Source: Poa pratensis
Lineage: Eukaryota > Streptophyta > Magnoliopsida > Poales > Poaceae
Length of the DNA stretch: 64,000 nucleotides
NCBI GenBank assembly: GCA_947311845.1
Contig: CAMZMU010000080.1
Coordinates: forward strand, 13,897,444 to 13,961,443
Reading direction: 5' to 3'
Shown: positions 45,420 to 56,365 of the stretch, piece after piece
How positions within the stretch are numbered: position 1 is the stretch's first letter
Layout: each line of letters begins with the position of its first letter
Made by a program: the position numbers and the translations under genes
Notes under the pieces: model-generated
What the model was told of the DNA's origin: nothing
The model's input: only the letters and a program-made list of their open reading frames with translations
Databases searched by the model: none

Positions 45420-45720
45420 AACACGTGAAATTCAATTTGGCTTCCGGGTGCATATAAAAACATATTTTGAAATATCAAAAAAATCCAAAATAAAATTTCG
45501 CGGATACATCTTCAGAAAAGCCTTATTTTTAGCATCAATTTTTTTCTTTTTTACGGAAGCCACAAAAAAGTCAGTTTTTCGTGAAACGACTTGGTGAACA
45601 CATGGGATGTTATATTCTATGCACGAAGATTTTTTTATAAATTTTAGAAAATTTAATATATGTGTAAACTACATTTTAAATAAATGGTGCATAGGCACCT
45701 ATAACATATATTTTTCTCTC
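45420..45720. repeat. AT-rich foldback repeat
   Basis: Inverted arms around cggaagccacaaaaaagtcag: left ttccgggtgcatataaaa…aaatttcgcgg, right ccaaataaatggtgcataggcacc. Same loose family as the repeats near 1.1 and 25.4 kb. Confidence 0.5.
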
Positions 45721-47601
45721 GGAAAGATAAAGAAAAAATGAGACATATTTGTGCTTGATCGAATTATATTCAATGGACTATATATGCTGTGCTATGTATT
45801 GTGAATTCCAACGTCAGGATCATATCATATCATACAAACGAATGATGTAACCAATCGAATGTTCAACAGCCAGTGTTAGTATGAACAGAGAGCAATTACG
45901 TTCAAACTTCCAGTATGCTTTACTAGTATTTAACCAACCATCACACTCATCGCCATCGATTAGTCGCCCCGGTCCAACCAATGAATAACTACATATTGAG
46001 TCCCTACATGCTAACTACTAGAAAATCTGGTACACATATTTACATTGAGATATACAAAACAAAAATTTACATGAGAATATGATATACTATCATATGATAC
46101 TATATATTATAGAGATAGTATCATATACTAGTATCATATGCATGATACCTATATGATACTCTCCACTATGTGCTTAATTTTCCCCATCCCCTCCTGGGTC
46201 GCATGCGCGAGCGACCCCGGATTGGACGATGTCGGTGCTAAGCTACGCTTGGTGCCGCATTCTCTGTTGGGCGGTTTTGGGAGGTGGATCCTACAAGGTT
46301 TACCTGTGGTTCGTGTAGGTGTGGACAATGGTGGGCCACATGTGCATCGTTCACATGCGAGGGCGACAGATGATAAACATTAACATTGACCTTTGCTATC
46401 AGTTCGGAGAGGCACTTTTCATCCTCTTCCGGGCATGTCATTCCTCTCTGGCCTCGACCAGGTTGGCGAAAGGGGTCATGGTGGTTCGGCTCGAAGCCGG
46501 TTTTATTGCGCACTTTGGTAGCAGTGGCTCGAGTGCTCAGTTGTGAGTGTTGTTTGTTATGCCTTATTAGTGTCTTGTATGTTTTGTGATGCTATGTGTG
46601 GCTTGTCGTTATTCAAGATCCTTATAACATCTTCTTTCAAATCAATGGATACCAACATTCCAAAAAAAATACTAGTACTAGAGAGTTTAGAACTTTTGAT
46701 ATAATTTAAATATCTCAACTCTCCCCACTTGATCAAAATACCTAAAATCCAGTGCATTGTTTACACTAACACTTACAAAGTAGATTATACGTCGTAGTTT
46801 TTGCACCACGTACCGTTTCCAGCTGTGTGTACCCGTGACTACCATCCACATTCAAAGGTACAGCAGGAGAGCGATGGTTTCGATTGAGATTAGTAGCCAA
46901 CTATTCTCGAAAAAGAAGAAAATTAGTAGCCAAGTTTGACCGGGCCGGGGTTATGCGTTACACGCCGGACACGGCCGATAAGAACGTAATTAGGGAAGAA
47001 AGACATACTGTATTTCTTTTGGAAGAGTGTAGAAAGACAATTGTTAATCGTATGGGTGGATTCGATCAAGTGGAGAAAGCGGCCGGCCAGCCTGATATTA
47101 AGCCGTACTCTATCCCTACAAACTTTTCGTACCTTCTTGTACTGCAGTTCCCATTAATTCCGCACGTCTCTGTCGACGGCACGGCAGCGAACTTGTAAAA
47201 TCCGGCCTGCACGGCAGCGACAAATGTTGTCTCCCCCGCACTTCCGCTCCGGCCCTCCGCTGCTGGTGGAGACAATAACAGCCTATCGAATTCATTTTAC
47301 TTACTTTTAAGATATAAAAAATCGAGTACAAGTACAACACAGATGTACACACTACATATACGTTCACGCAATACCCTGCTGGGGAGTCTCACAAAATGAG
47401 GATTGGAAGAAATTGATGATTTGGTAAAGAGGGCTAAAAAAGTATATGATACAATCGATCGATGTATTTTGAAATAAATTAATAGTATGCAAAGAAATCG
47501 AAACCGATGATTTGGTACATCGAGCCATTTAAAAAAATGAATACATGGTTTGAGAGCTCAAGAACTTCTGCAAAAAAGTTGTACATGTACATGTAGAGAT
47601 G
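45721..47601. other. Intergenic, no gene seen
   Basis: Holds an AT-rich palindromic patch with repeated atcatatgatact (46075-46165), a GC-richer stretch at 46190-46560 with frames of up to 91 codons and no domain, and, at about 46870-47150, a piece ending ccgtactctatccctacaaac that resembles the end of the tandem segments at 41.2 and 42.1 kb. Confidence 0.4.
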
Positions 47602-47603
47602 TA

Positions 47604-47752
47604 CTCCCTCCGTACATGAATATAAAACGTTTTAGCTATCCAACATGTTGTCTACATGCATACTAATATGAGTGCACATACACACTAAAATATGTCTACA
47701 TACATGTGAATGTGGACAAATTCTAAAACATCTTATTAAAAAACGGAGGGAG
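47604..47752. mobile_element. Stowaway MITE
   Basis: 149 bp, starts CTCCCTCCGTACATGAATA and ends as the inverse of CTCCCTCCGTTTTTTAAT; TA on both sides (47602-47603, 47753-47754). A classic Triticeae Stowaway, about 830 bases upstream of the SAUR frame. Confidence 0.88.
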
Positions 47753-47932
47753 TAGTATGTAGGTACAAATATGCTCAATACATCTTTTCTGTTGTGATGT
47801 ACACGAATAGACAAAAATGCGGATCAGAATGGAGTACTTTTTGCTTCTTACCACAAATTTGTTTTTTTATATGACCATAACGTATTATTTAAAAATATTT
47901 TGAAATAAATAGATAGCAAACCTAAAAAACTA

Positions 47933-48012
47933 CTACATCCGATCCAAAATAAGTGTCACAATTTTGGACTAACCCTAATTCAAAACTGCGACACGTATTT
48001 TGGATCGAAGAG
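47933..48012. mobile_element. Short Stowaway-like MITE
   Basis: 80 bp with ends CTACATCCGATCCAAAATA and inverse CTCTTCGATCCAAAATA, flanked by TA (47931-47932, 48013-48014). It lies about 165 bases upstream of the SAUR TATA box. Confidence 0.75.
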
Positions 48013-48178
48013 TAGATCTTTTTTCTCCGTGTGGAACCCGAAGTGAAATTTACGTTCTGAATATTATATGCCTACATGTGTAAAAAAAAAGATGATCATC
48101 GACGTTACGTCGTTGTAGCTAATTAGTTACTAAAGAAAATAATTAATTAAACTGACTTGTATACCACGACTACAGCAG

Positions 48179-48185
48179 TATAAAA
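48179..48185 (+). promoter_or_regulatory. TATA box of the SAUR-type gene
   Basis: TATAAAA, about 400 bases before the ATG. This implies a leader of roughly 370 bases, which contains an upstream ORF. Confidence 0.6.
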
Positions 48186-48352
48186 CCTAAGCGCTAGCCA
48201 GCTGCCCTGCCGTACCACCTAATCATTTCCCAATTCCCAGTTGCAGTTAGAGAGCAGAACACAACACAAGAGAAAAAGTTGAGACGAGGCGACCACGTCG
48301 TCTTCCACGCCAACCCCGGCCGGCAGGCGCGCAGTCCGAGCATCGATCAGCC

Positions 48353-48427
48353 ATGGCGGCCAACAACCCACGACCACGCGCCAATCCCACCACCTGCACC
48401 AACTCCATCATCTGCCGCATCCATTAA
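48353..48427 (+). CDS. Upstream ORF in the SAUR leader, 24 codons
   Basis: ATG in a strong context (agccATGGcg), 24 codons (starts MAANNPRPRANP) and a TAA stop, 153 bases before the main ATG. If translated it would be expected to lower initiation at the SAUR frame. The peptide is not one I recognise, and conservation is untested. Confidence 0.4.
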   Translation: MAANNPRPRANPTTCTNSIICRIH

Positions 48428-48580
48428 TCCATCATATCCAGCTTCTCTCCCATAATCTCGCTCAGACCAACCACTACATCAACCGACCGACGTACTGTTC
48501 TTCTTCTTCAACGACAACGACGACAGGACGGCGGCCGCGGGCAGTCAGAAGCTACGCGCGCCGGCCGTAGTCTTGCGACG

Positions 48581-48954
48581 ATGATGGTGATGGGCTACTT
48601 CCGGGCGCCCAAGAAGGTACTACGTGGGTGCAGGAAGAAGAAGAAGGACGCGGCGGAGCTGAGGCCGCGGGGCTCCGGGAGGCGCTGCTGCATCAGCCGG
48701 GCGAGGGCGCGCTGCCGAAGGGGTACTTCGCGGTGTACGTCGGGGAGGAGGCGCGGCGGTTCGTGGTTCCCACGGGGTACCTCCGGGAGCCGGCGTTCCG
48801 GGAGCTCATGGAGCGCGCGGCCGACGAGTTCGGCTTCGCGCAGTCCGCCGGGCTTCGCGTGCCCTGCGCCGAGGAGGACTTCGAGGAGCTGCTCCGCCGG
48901 CTCAGCCGCAAGAACGGCGGCTCCGGCAGCGGCAAGGGGAAGAAGGCCATTTAG
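48581..48954 (+). CDS. SAUR: SAUR-type auxin-responsive protein, frameshifted
   Basis: From the ATGs at 48581/48584/48590 the frame begins MGYFRAPKKVLRGCRKKKK, a typical basic SAUR N-terminus. The SAUR domain itself (LPKGYFAVYVGEEARRFVVP, then YLREPAFRELMERAADEFGF and LRVPCAEEDFEELLRRL) is in another frame (48628-48954) with no ATG of its own before an upstream stop. One base must have been lost between about 48635 and 48690, in or after the AAG repeat or the GC-rich stretch. SAURs are small intronless proteins that inhibit PP2C.D phosphatases and so activate plasma-membrane H+-ATPases in growth. As written the product is garbled; it is either a pseudogene or a sequence error. Confidence 0.75.
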
Positions 48955-50193
48955 GTAGCTTTGACGCCAGTATATAGCTGTAGCAGCAGCCGCCGTGGCA
49001 TGCCGTACGACGTTCGTTGTACGAGCAGGGTACGTACAAGGATGAGTTTAGACTAGATCGCTTTTTTTTTCTTTTTTTTTTGAATTTAGATAGCTTCTTG
49101 TTTGTGTTCTATAGATTGTACAGTGCAAACATCCACATGCGTGGGTGATGTGTAGCATAGATACAATGATACATGCATGGTGTGTTGACTTGTCATCATT
49201 GGTTTCATATGGAACGATGAGTATGGAAATCAATAGTACAACAGCATTTGCTTCTTTTTTTTCCTCAATATCCATGCGTGGGGAAACACATCTGGAAAAT
49301 TCTTTCATTTAGAGATGACGGAGCAAGAACATGGCAGATGACAGAGGATGAAAAATTAATAAAAAAGCCAGCAGAACACTGCTGTTCCCTAAAAAAAAGT
49401 TAATGTGATTCTTATACAAGTTTCAGATCTCTATCAAGTATCCGCAAATAGGAATTTAGGTTCACCCCGTCGAGTAAATTTCACTTTCTTCTCTCTAACT
49501 CTGATTTTGTGACAGGTTTTATGGATATTTTTTTTTTGCATTATTTACCTTTACTAATGAGCTCGCAACAACAATTATCTCCTTTTTTTCCTTGATCGGA
49601 CTAAAAATAGGAGGGCAAATAGCTAGGAGTACTTGTTTGGACCTCTCCAATGTACCGGAGCAAAGTAACAGATTCGTTGCACCGGTGTATGTAGATAGAG
49701 CGATGCAAACTCTTGAAGTATAGAAAGGGGCCACATGTCATTGAGATGAGAGGGGGAGAGAGTATATTGAAAGAAAGAGCAAGAGGACAAAACGTTTCGG
49801 CGAGCAAGGGATAGAGGAAGGCGCTCCGATTAGGACATATATAACGGGTGACGTCATGCCCTAAAATGTGGAGTAGTCTCCCCGACGGATCTCATGGGAT
49901 CCGGTCCGTGTGTTTATATTTGTTGGTGTGGTGAGATGGCCATTCTGATCTACACTTCTCATCATCAGCGACTATTGCTGATCTAATGTGTTGGTCCTTT
50001 GATGCCTTAGCATGATGACTTCCCGAAAGTTTTCTACAACAAGATTTTCCAGGCTATGGTGAGGGAGGATTGATGACGGCGGCGCGACTTCGTCTTGCTC
50101 CATTGTTGTAGTCGTCGCTAGGTAACTTCTGTTACTTGTGAGAATATTGTCTGAAGTTGATTATGATTAATAGATTGGAGGATTTTCTACAAC
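48955..50193. other. 3' flank of SAUR and intergenic, no gene seen
   Basis: Mostly AT-rich. The last part (about 49900-50198) looks like decayed retroelement sequence and is the target into which the Tat element inserted; it resumes at 59947. Confidence 0.4.
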
Positions 50194-50198
50194 CTTAG

Positions 50199-50671
50199 TG
50201 ACGAGGTTATGCTCTGTGGGTACCCCAGCTTAAGGGTACCTGGTGCACGTGATGATCAAAGAAGACCAAACATTAATCGAAGCCCATGAAGGAAGGTCTA
50301 AAATGAAGAGTGTTTTCCAAGTTAGAACAAGTTATAGTCGGTTAAGGCTTTCCATATATGTAACCTTGGTCGGTTATGTTTCCCGAGACCCAGCCTCCTA
50401 TATAAAGGCTGGGAGGGTGATCGATCGAGGCAAGCAATCCATAGCCACCAAAACCTCGACGAGATCAGCTGCTCGTCGAACCCTTGTAACCTCCATATTC
50501 AAACCATAAACACAGACAAGCAGGAAGTAGGGGTTTTACCTCACTCGAGGGCCCTGAACCTGGGTAAATCCAGCTTGTCAGCCGTCGATTCCACCAATAC
50601 TACGCGTCCTGTACCACACAATCGACCCTAGGTATAGCAACCATGGGACTTGCCGAGGGCACACCTCGACA
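50199..50671 (+). repeat. 5' LTR of Tat element
   Basis: 473 bp, TGACGAGG…CCTCGACA. Contains cctatataaaggc (about 50398-50410), a TATA box for element transcription. Its last 29 bases include an ATG (50643) that opens the gag-side frame. Confidence 0.95.
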
Positions 50672-53079
50672 ATTGGCGCCGTCTGTGGGAATAGGTAGTA
50701 TTGGGCTCACGGTTTCGCTGGTTTCATCATCAAACGGCCACCCGACGATCGCATCTGCACAAGGTAACTCGCCTACTGCATCATCAAAAAGCAAATCACC
50801 GACCACCGTTGCAAACAGCAACTCGCCAGCAAGATCCACCAGCATCAAATCAAAAAGCGATCACTCGCCAAAATCTCCAAGGAGGCTCACGCCGCACTCG
50901 ATGGAAGCTCAGCAAGCTTTGCCGGACTCGAATCAGGTTTGGATATTACGGTTGGAAAATTTAATTTCTTTGTCGATAAAGATGGTGTGCAGGACCTGTT
51001 AGACCCACTCGACGTGGAGACACTCAACATGGAGACAATCGACAACGCTTCGACTGCAACACCATCCATCATGGGTGCGACATCGTCACAGATCGTCCCG
51101 ATCCAGTCGCCAAGCGACTCTGCAACGTCCATGACCTCGGAAGAGTTCCGTGACGAGGTAGCAAAGAGATTTGGAAAAAGCGAGATCGAATCTGCGTATC
51201 GCCCAAACAGTTCAATCGAGTCACTCGACAACGACGTCGACTGCAACGACGTCGCGGGGAACAAGGAGAACATAGATGACAACATATACCTCGCCGATCT
51301 CAACGGCCCAGAAATCCGTGCCAGCCACGAGATATTCACCTGCGACGCAGATAGCCTGGACAAAGCACTCGAAGATCAACTCGATTGTGGCGGAAACCCC
51401 AACAAGCAAAGCAACTCCAACATGAGCCTGGATGACGACGCCGAATCCATAATGCGCATCAGCAACACGTGGGCAGAAGATCGGGTGGTACCGTATCAGG
51501 TGTACACCGCGAGTACAGCAGAAACATCAGCAGCCGCAACATGCCGTCGACCTACAGAATACCCTTGCACAGTCACCATGCCAGACGGAACAACCACGCT
51601 GACCATCACCGCAGAGATGGCGGAAAAAGTGAGCAAAGTAATCGAAAGCTGCACAATGCTACCAGCCAACGCAACTCTGGAAGAGGTATTGACCTTACAA
51701 TACTTCCAGTGGCAAGAATCGATACGGTTAAAGAATTACCGAGCAGTACTCGAAGAACGCAAAAAGCAAGCCAGCATATCGAGTGCTCGGAGAAGAGCAT
51801 TGTCTACAAGTTCAACAGGCAGAAACGACCCCGCGAGTAGGTCACGATTCGTAAACCTCGGAGACGCAGATCGTGCAGCGGTCACTCGGAATCTAAACCC
51901 AGCCTTTATGGCAGTCGACGCGGAAGGAGTTCCCATACCTACTGAGCCAGCCGGGGCGCTGATGACGCTAGGCACCTACCTCAGAACAATCGAACCTCCT
52001 GCAGGAGACCCAATAGCAGCACAAGCCATACAGCATCCACAAGCAACTCCAAGGAGAGATACAGATCGGGACCGTCGCAGTCGAAGCCCTCGGGGAAGGA
52101 GCAGTCGAAAAAGCTCACGCCGTCATCGTTCCAGTAGGAGCCACTCGAGGAGGTCATACAGCAACAGCTCAGACTCGGAAGCAGAAATCGGGCCATGTGG
52201 AGCGCTATGCTTCACTCGACGGATCCGGGAGGCTCGTATGCCCAAGAAATTTTCGCTAGCTACCACGCCTAAGTTCAACTGCAAACAAGAGCCATCAGGC
52301 TGGCTAGAAGATTACAGGCTGGCAGTCGGATGTCAGCGCGGCACCACAACTACAGCTATGCAGTACATACAACTTATGATGGAAGGAACGGCTCGCGATT
52401 GGCTCAAATCGCTACCCGAATCATACTACGATTCGTGGGAACACTTCAAGGTGATTTCATCAAATACTTCGAGCCTCTATGTGAGCGCCCCAAAACCTTC
52501 GAGGAGCTCCGGACCTGCAAGCAAAAGTCAGATGAATCTCTGAGATCGTACATACGGCGGTGGACCACCATCCGTAACTCAGTAGGCAACGTATCAGAAG
52601 ATAGGGCAATCGACGCCTTCAAAAACGGACTCTGGAGGGAAGACTTCAAAGAAACACTTGGTCGAGAAGACCCAAAGACAATGGCCGCACTCATGGTACT
52701 CGCAACAAAGTGGGCAGACGGAGAAGACTCCGTACGAGGCACTCGACCCGTAGCATCACATGAAAATCACGAGGGTGGCAGTCGAGACCGCAGAGATAGC
52801 TACAGAGATGATCGAAGGCGCAAACGCAAGAATCGTTATCACGACGATGACCATCCAAACTTCATCGCAGCAGGCTTTGTCCAGTCAAGGGACAGTCGCG
52901 ACCAAACTGACAGACGACCCGACGATCATCGTGATAATCGAGATCATCATACGGACGACCGCCGAGGTAATCGAGACCACCGTACAGACGATCGACGTGA
53001 CAGTCGAGACGAAACAAACGCGATGACCGCGATAGCTACAAGAGGCCGAATGGCGCAGGCGAGCAGACAAAGAGCCTGA
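50643..53079 (+). pseudogene. Tat element gag, frameshifted
   Basis: Three successive frames carry gag. 50643-51002 is Ser/Lys-rich and begins inside the LTR; 50939-52543 holds an acidic N-terminal region, an Arg/Ser-rich stretch (SRSPRGRSSRKSSRRHRSSR) and the start of the gag core (FNCKQEPSGWLEDY, AMQYIQLMMEGTARDWLKSLP); 52330-53079 holds the rest (DFIKYFEPLCERPKTFEELR, VLATKWADGED) and a basic Asp/Arg-repeat tail. Frameshifts lie near 50935 and 52450. Gag forms the particle that packages element RNA. Confidence 0.8.
50672..50690 (+). other. Primer-binding site of Tat element
   Basis: ATTGGCGCCGTCTGTGGGA directly after the LTR, matching the tRNA primer site usual in plant gypsy elements. 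Confidence 0.8.
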
Positions 53080-53098
53080 GCGCTCAGTCGAAGAGAGG

Positions 53099-53560
53099 AT
53101 GAACGATTATTGCAGATTCCATCTTTACAGAGGGGATGATGGTAAGCTTCGCTCTAGCCACTCGCTGAGAAATTGCAGGGAATTCGATCAACTCGCGATT
53201 GAACATATATCACGAATGCAAAGAGATGGACGTGCACCTCCTCAACTGACGCACGCTCCATCGACTACATCACAAGCACAGCCTGTTCAAGCATATCCAG
53301 CACCGCAACAAGTACAACAAGCACAGTTATATTCCATACCACCGCAAACACAGCCTACTCAGTGTATACTGCACCAACACCAGCGCAACCGACGCCCATA
53401 CATGGTGCCAGCACAACCCGTTACGGGAACACAAATGGCAGCAGCCGTGCACCAGATGCAGCAAGGAGATGAACAAAAATATCCCGTAACTCGCGGGCAG
53501 ATGAACATGATCCAGCGAGGACGTCCCTCCAAAGAGAGCAAAAATTACACACTCGACACG
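53099..53560 (+). pseudogene. Tat gag-pol linker with CxxH-type segment
   Basis: Begins NDYCRFHLYRGDDGKLRSSHSLRNC, the short Cys/His segment that follows gag in this lineage, then a Gln/Pro-rich linker (53250-53400). It is in a different frame from both neighbours. Confidence 0.65.
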
Positions 53561-53565
53561 TCAAT

Positions 53566-54186
53566 ATGGCGGTCATGGCACCCCAGCCGTCACAATTTTT
53601 TGAAAGGATCAGAACTCCGATTGTCTTCAATCGAGAGGACCACCCACCCGCAGTATATCGACCAGGGCATGCAGCCTTGGTACTCGACGCCCAAATCGGA
53701 GGCTACGCCATGACCAAGGTCTTCATGGACGGAGGTAGTGGCCTCAACATAATCTTTGCAGATACGCTACGCAGAATGAACAAACCAGTCGAAAATCTGC
53801 CAAAATCCGCAAATACCTTCCACGGTATCGTTCCAGGCAAAGCAGTGCTCCCAGAAGGCACATACAACTCGATGTTACGTTTGGAGATCCTACTCACTTC
53901 AGAACCGAGTCGATTGAGTTCGAAGTGGTCGATTGGAAGTCACAATACCATGCAATACTTGGGCGCCCCACTTTCGCTCGATTCATGGCCGTCCCACACT
54001 ACGCCTACCTCAAGCTCAAAATGCCAGGACCAAAAGGAGTCATCACGATCAACGGGAACTTTCAAAGGTCAGATTCATGTGACCGTGACTTCAGCAAAAT
54101 CTCAGAGATGTATGGGATGGAGCAATCATTCGCCAAACTCGAGGTTTCTAACGACCGCACACTTCTGCCGGAACACAAGAGGTTAG
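53566..54186 (+). pseudogene. Tat element aspartic protease
   Basis: A retropepsin-like domain with VFMDGGSGLNIIF as the active-site loop (Asp-Gly-Gly-Ser-Gly in place of the commoner Asp-Ser/Thr-Gly) after GGYAMTK. The domain runs into another frame near 53910 (DWKSQYHAILGRPTFARF continues in frame 53925-54584), so it is broken. Confidence 0.75.
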
Positions 54187-54427
54187 CATCCGACAGACAA
54201 TTCAATGCAACCAACGACACAAAAAAGCATCAAGTGCACCCAACTGATCCCTCAAAAACAGTCAACATATCATCGAGTCTTACAGCGAACAGGAAAATCG
54301 CTCGTCGAATTTCTCGTAAAAACTGGGAAATATTCGCATGGTGCCCAGCTGATATGCCAGGTGTCCCCAGGAGTTCGCCGAGCATTCTCTACAACTCAAG
54401 CCAGGGTCTAGACCAGTCAAGCAAACT

Positions 54428-55618
54428 ATGCGCCGTGTTTCCGATCCCAAAAGAGGTGCAATCGAGGCAGAAGTTGATAGGTTACTTGCTGCAAAGTTCA
54501 TTCGAGAAATCAAAAAGGCAGACTGGGTTGCTAACCCTGTACTGGTCGAAAAGAAGCACTCAGACACCCTGCGGATGTGTGTAGATTTTACAGCCCTAAA
54601 CAAATGCTGTCCAAAAGATCACTTTCCATTACCACGAATCGATCAGATCATCGACTCAACAGCAGGATGCGCTCGGTTATCATTTTTGGATGCATATTCA
54701 GGATACCATCAAATTCGGATGAAAGAAGAAGACGAAGACAAAACAGCATTCATAACCCCACTCGGGGTCTACTGCTACACAACCATGCCTTTCGGGCTCA
54801 AAAACGCAGGCGCAACTTACCAGCGCATGATGCAAAACTGTCTACAAGAACAGATAGGACGCAATGTTCAGGTCTACGTCGACGACATCGTCATCAAGAC
54901 TGAAAAGGAGGACACATTAATCAGTGATCTACAGGAGACATTCAAGAATCTCAATCGATACAACATCAAGCTTAACCCAAAGAAATGCACCTTCGGTGTC
55001 CCAGCTGGACAACTCTTGGGTTATTTGATATCTGCACGTGGAATCGAAGCAGACCCAGAAAAGATACAAGCTATACTCACAATGAATAGACCTACCAAAC
55101 TCCATGAGGTACAGCAGCTAGCTGGTCGAGTAGCAGCACTCAGTCGATTCATCAGCAAACTAGGCGAAAAAGCACTTCCATTTTACAAATTGATGAAGAA
55201 AGCAGACAAGTTCGAGTGGACGGATGAAGCTGAAGCCGCTTTTCTCGAACTCAAAAAGATGCTCACAAGCCCGCCAATCCTCGTAGCACCTAAGGAAAAT
55301 GAGCCACTCTACCTATATATCTCAGCCACCAACCGAGTGGTCAGCACCGTGCTGGTGGTCGACCGCATGGAAGAAGGACATAGTCAAAGCATACAGAGGC
55401 CAGTATATTACGTAAGTGAAGTTCTTTCCCCGTCCAAACAGCGGTACCCACAATATCAGAAATTGGCGTACGCCGTATTTATGACCTCAAGAAAGCTGGC
55501 GCACTACTTCACAGAACACCCGATAACGGTGGTCAATAAATCAGCGATTGGAGACGTCCTCACAAACCCCAACGCAACGGGGCGCGTAGCAAAATGGCTC
55601 ATCGAGCTGGGCCACTAG
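54428..55618 (+). CDS. Tat element reverse transcriptase and RNase H
   Basis: A 396-codon open frame. Reverse transcriptase motifs in order: [66 protein letters not shown], and the catalytic YVDDIVIK near residue 155. The first RNase H follows (EPLYLYISATNRVVSTVLV, where the first catalytic Asp appears to be replaced by Ser, YISAT), then VFMTSRKLAHYF. It ends at a stop just after IELGH, earlier than the natural linker, so pol is truncated here. The degenerate first RNase H is usual for elements with a second RNase H. Confidence 0.85.
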   Translation: MRRVSDPKRGAIEAEVDRLLAAKFIREIKKADWVANPVLVEKKHSDTLRMCVDFTALNKCCPKDHFPLPRIDQIIDSTAGCARLSFLDAYSGYHQIRMKEEDEDKTAFITPLGVYCYTTMPFGLKNAGATYQRMMQNCLQEQIGRNVQVYVDDIVIKTEKEDTLISDLQETFKNLNRYNIKLNPKKCTFGVPAGQLLGYLISARGIEADPEKIQAILTMNRPTKLHEVQQLAGRVAALSRFISKLGEKALPFYKLMKKADKFEWTDEAEAAFLELKKMLTSPPILVAPKENEPLYLYISATNRVVSTVLVVDRMEEGHSQSIQRPVYYVSEVLSPSKQRYPQYQKLAYAVFMTSRKLAHYFTEHPITVVNKSAIGDVLTNPNATGRVAKWLIELGH

Positions 55619-55679
55619 GAATCAAGTACGAACACCCGAAAGCCATCAAATCACAAGTCCTACCCGATTTTCACACCGA

Positions 55680-56357
55680 GTGGGTAGAAGCCAATTGCCA
55701 GGGGTACCTGACGTATCAAATTCCTGGACAATGTATTTCGATGGGTCCAAAAAGAATGAAGGAGCAGGAGCGGGCGTCATACTCATATCACCAAAAGGCG
55801 ACAAACTGCGCTATATCTTGCAAATGGGTTTCGAGTTCCCATCAAATAACGAGGCCGAATACGAAGGTCTAATCCATGGCATGCGCATGGCAAAAGCCAT
55901 GGGATGCACTCGACTAATGATTTATGGCGACTCTAACTTGGTTGTGCAGCAAACAATGAAGGCCTGTGATGCAATCGCAGACAACATGATCGCTTATCGG
56001 GATTTGTACAACATAATGGAGGGCAGCTTCGATGGCTGTGAACTACGACACATAGGGAGAGAAAGCAATGAAGAGGCCGACAAATTAGCCAACATTGCTT
56101 CCACAAAAGCACCAGTCCCGCCGGGTGTTTTCTTTGAACGAATAGAACGTAGGTCAATCGACAAACGACCATCGGCTACGACAGCAGCTACAGACAAAAG
56201 CAAAGCGCCAAGCACAGAGGATCCTCCGATTGAGGTACTTCTCATTGAGCCAATATGGACTCAACCTTTTCTCGCATACATACTTCGCAATGAACTACCA
56301 GAAGATACAAACGAGGCCAGACGTGTCACTCGACGGCAAAAGCATACACCATCATAA
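55680..56357 (+). CDS. Tat element second (archaeal-type) RNase H
   Basis: WTMYFDGSKKNEGAGAGVIL carries the first catalytic Asp, NNEAEYEGLIHGMRMA the Glu, LMIYGDSNLVVQQ the second Asp, and HIGRESNEEADKLANIAS the last His/Asp-type motif. This extra domain before integrase was gained by the Tat lineage and removes RNA from the RNA:DNA hybrid. A frameshift separates it from the RT frame. Confidence 0.85.
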   Translation: MGRSQLPGVPDVSNSWTMYFDGSKKNEGAGAGVILISPKGDKLRYILQMGFEFPSNNEAEYEGLIHGMRMAKAMGCTRLMIYGDSNLVVQQTMKACDAIADNMIAYRDLYNIMEGSFDGCELRHIGRESNEEADKLANIASTKAPVPPGVFFERIERRSIDKRPSATTAATDKSKAPSTEDPPIEVLLIEPIWTQPFLAYILRNELPEDTNEARRVTRRQKHTPS

Positions 56358-56365
56358 ACGGTGAG

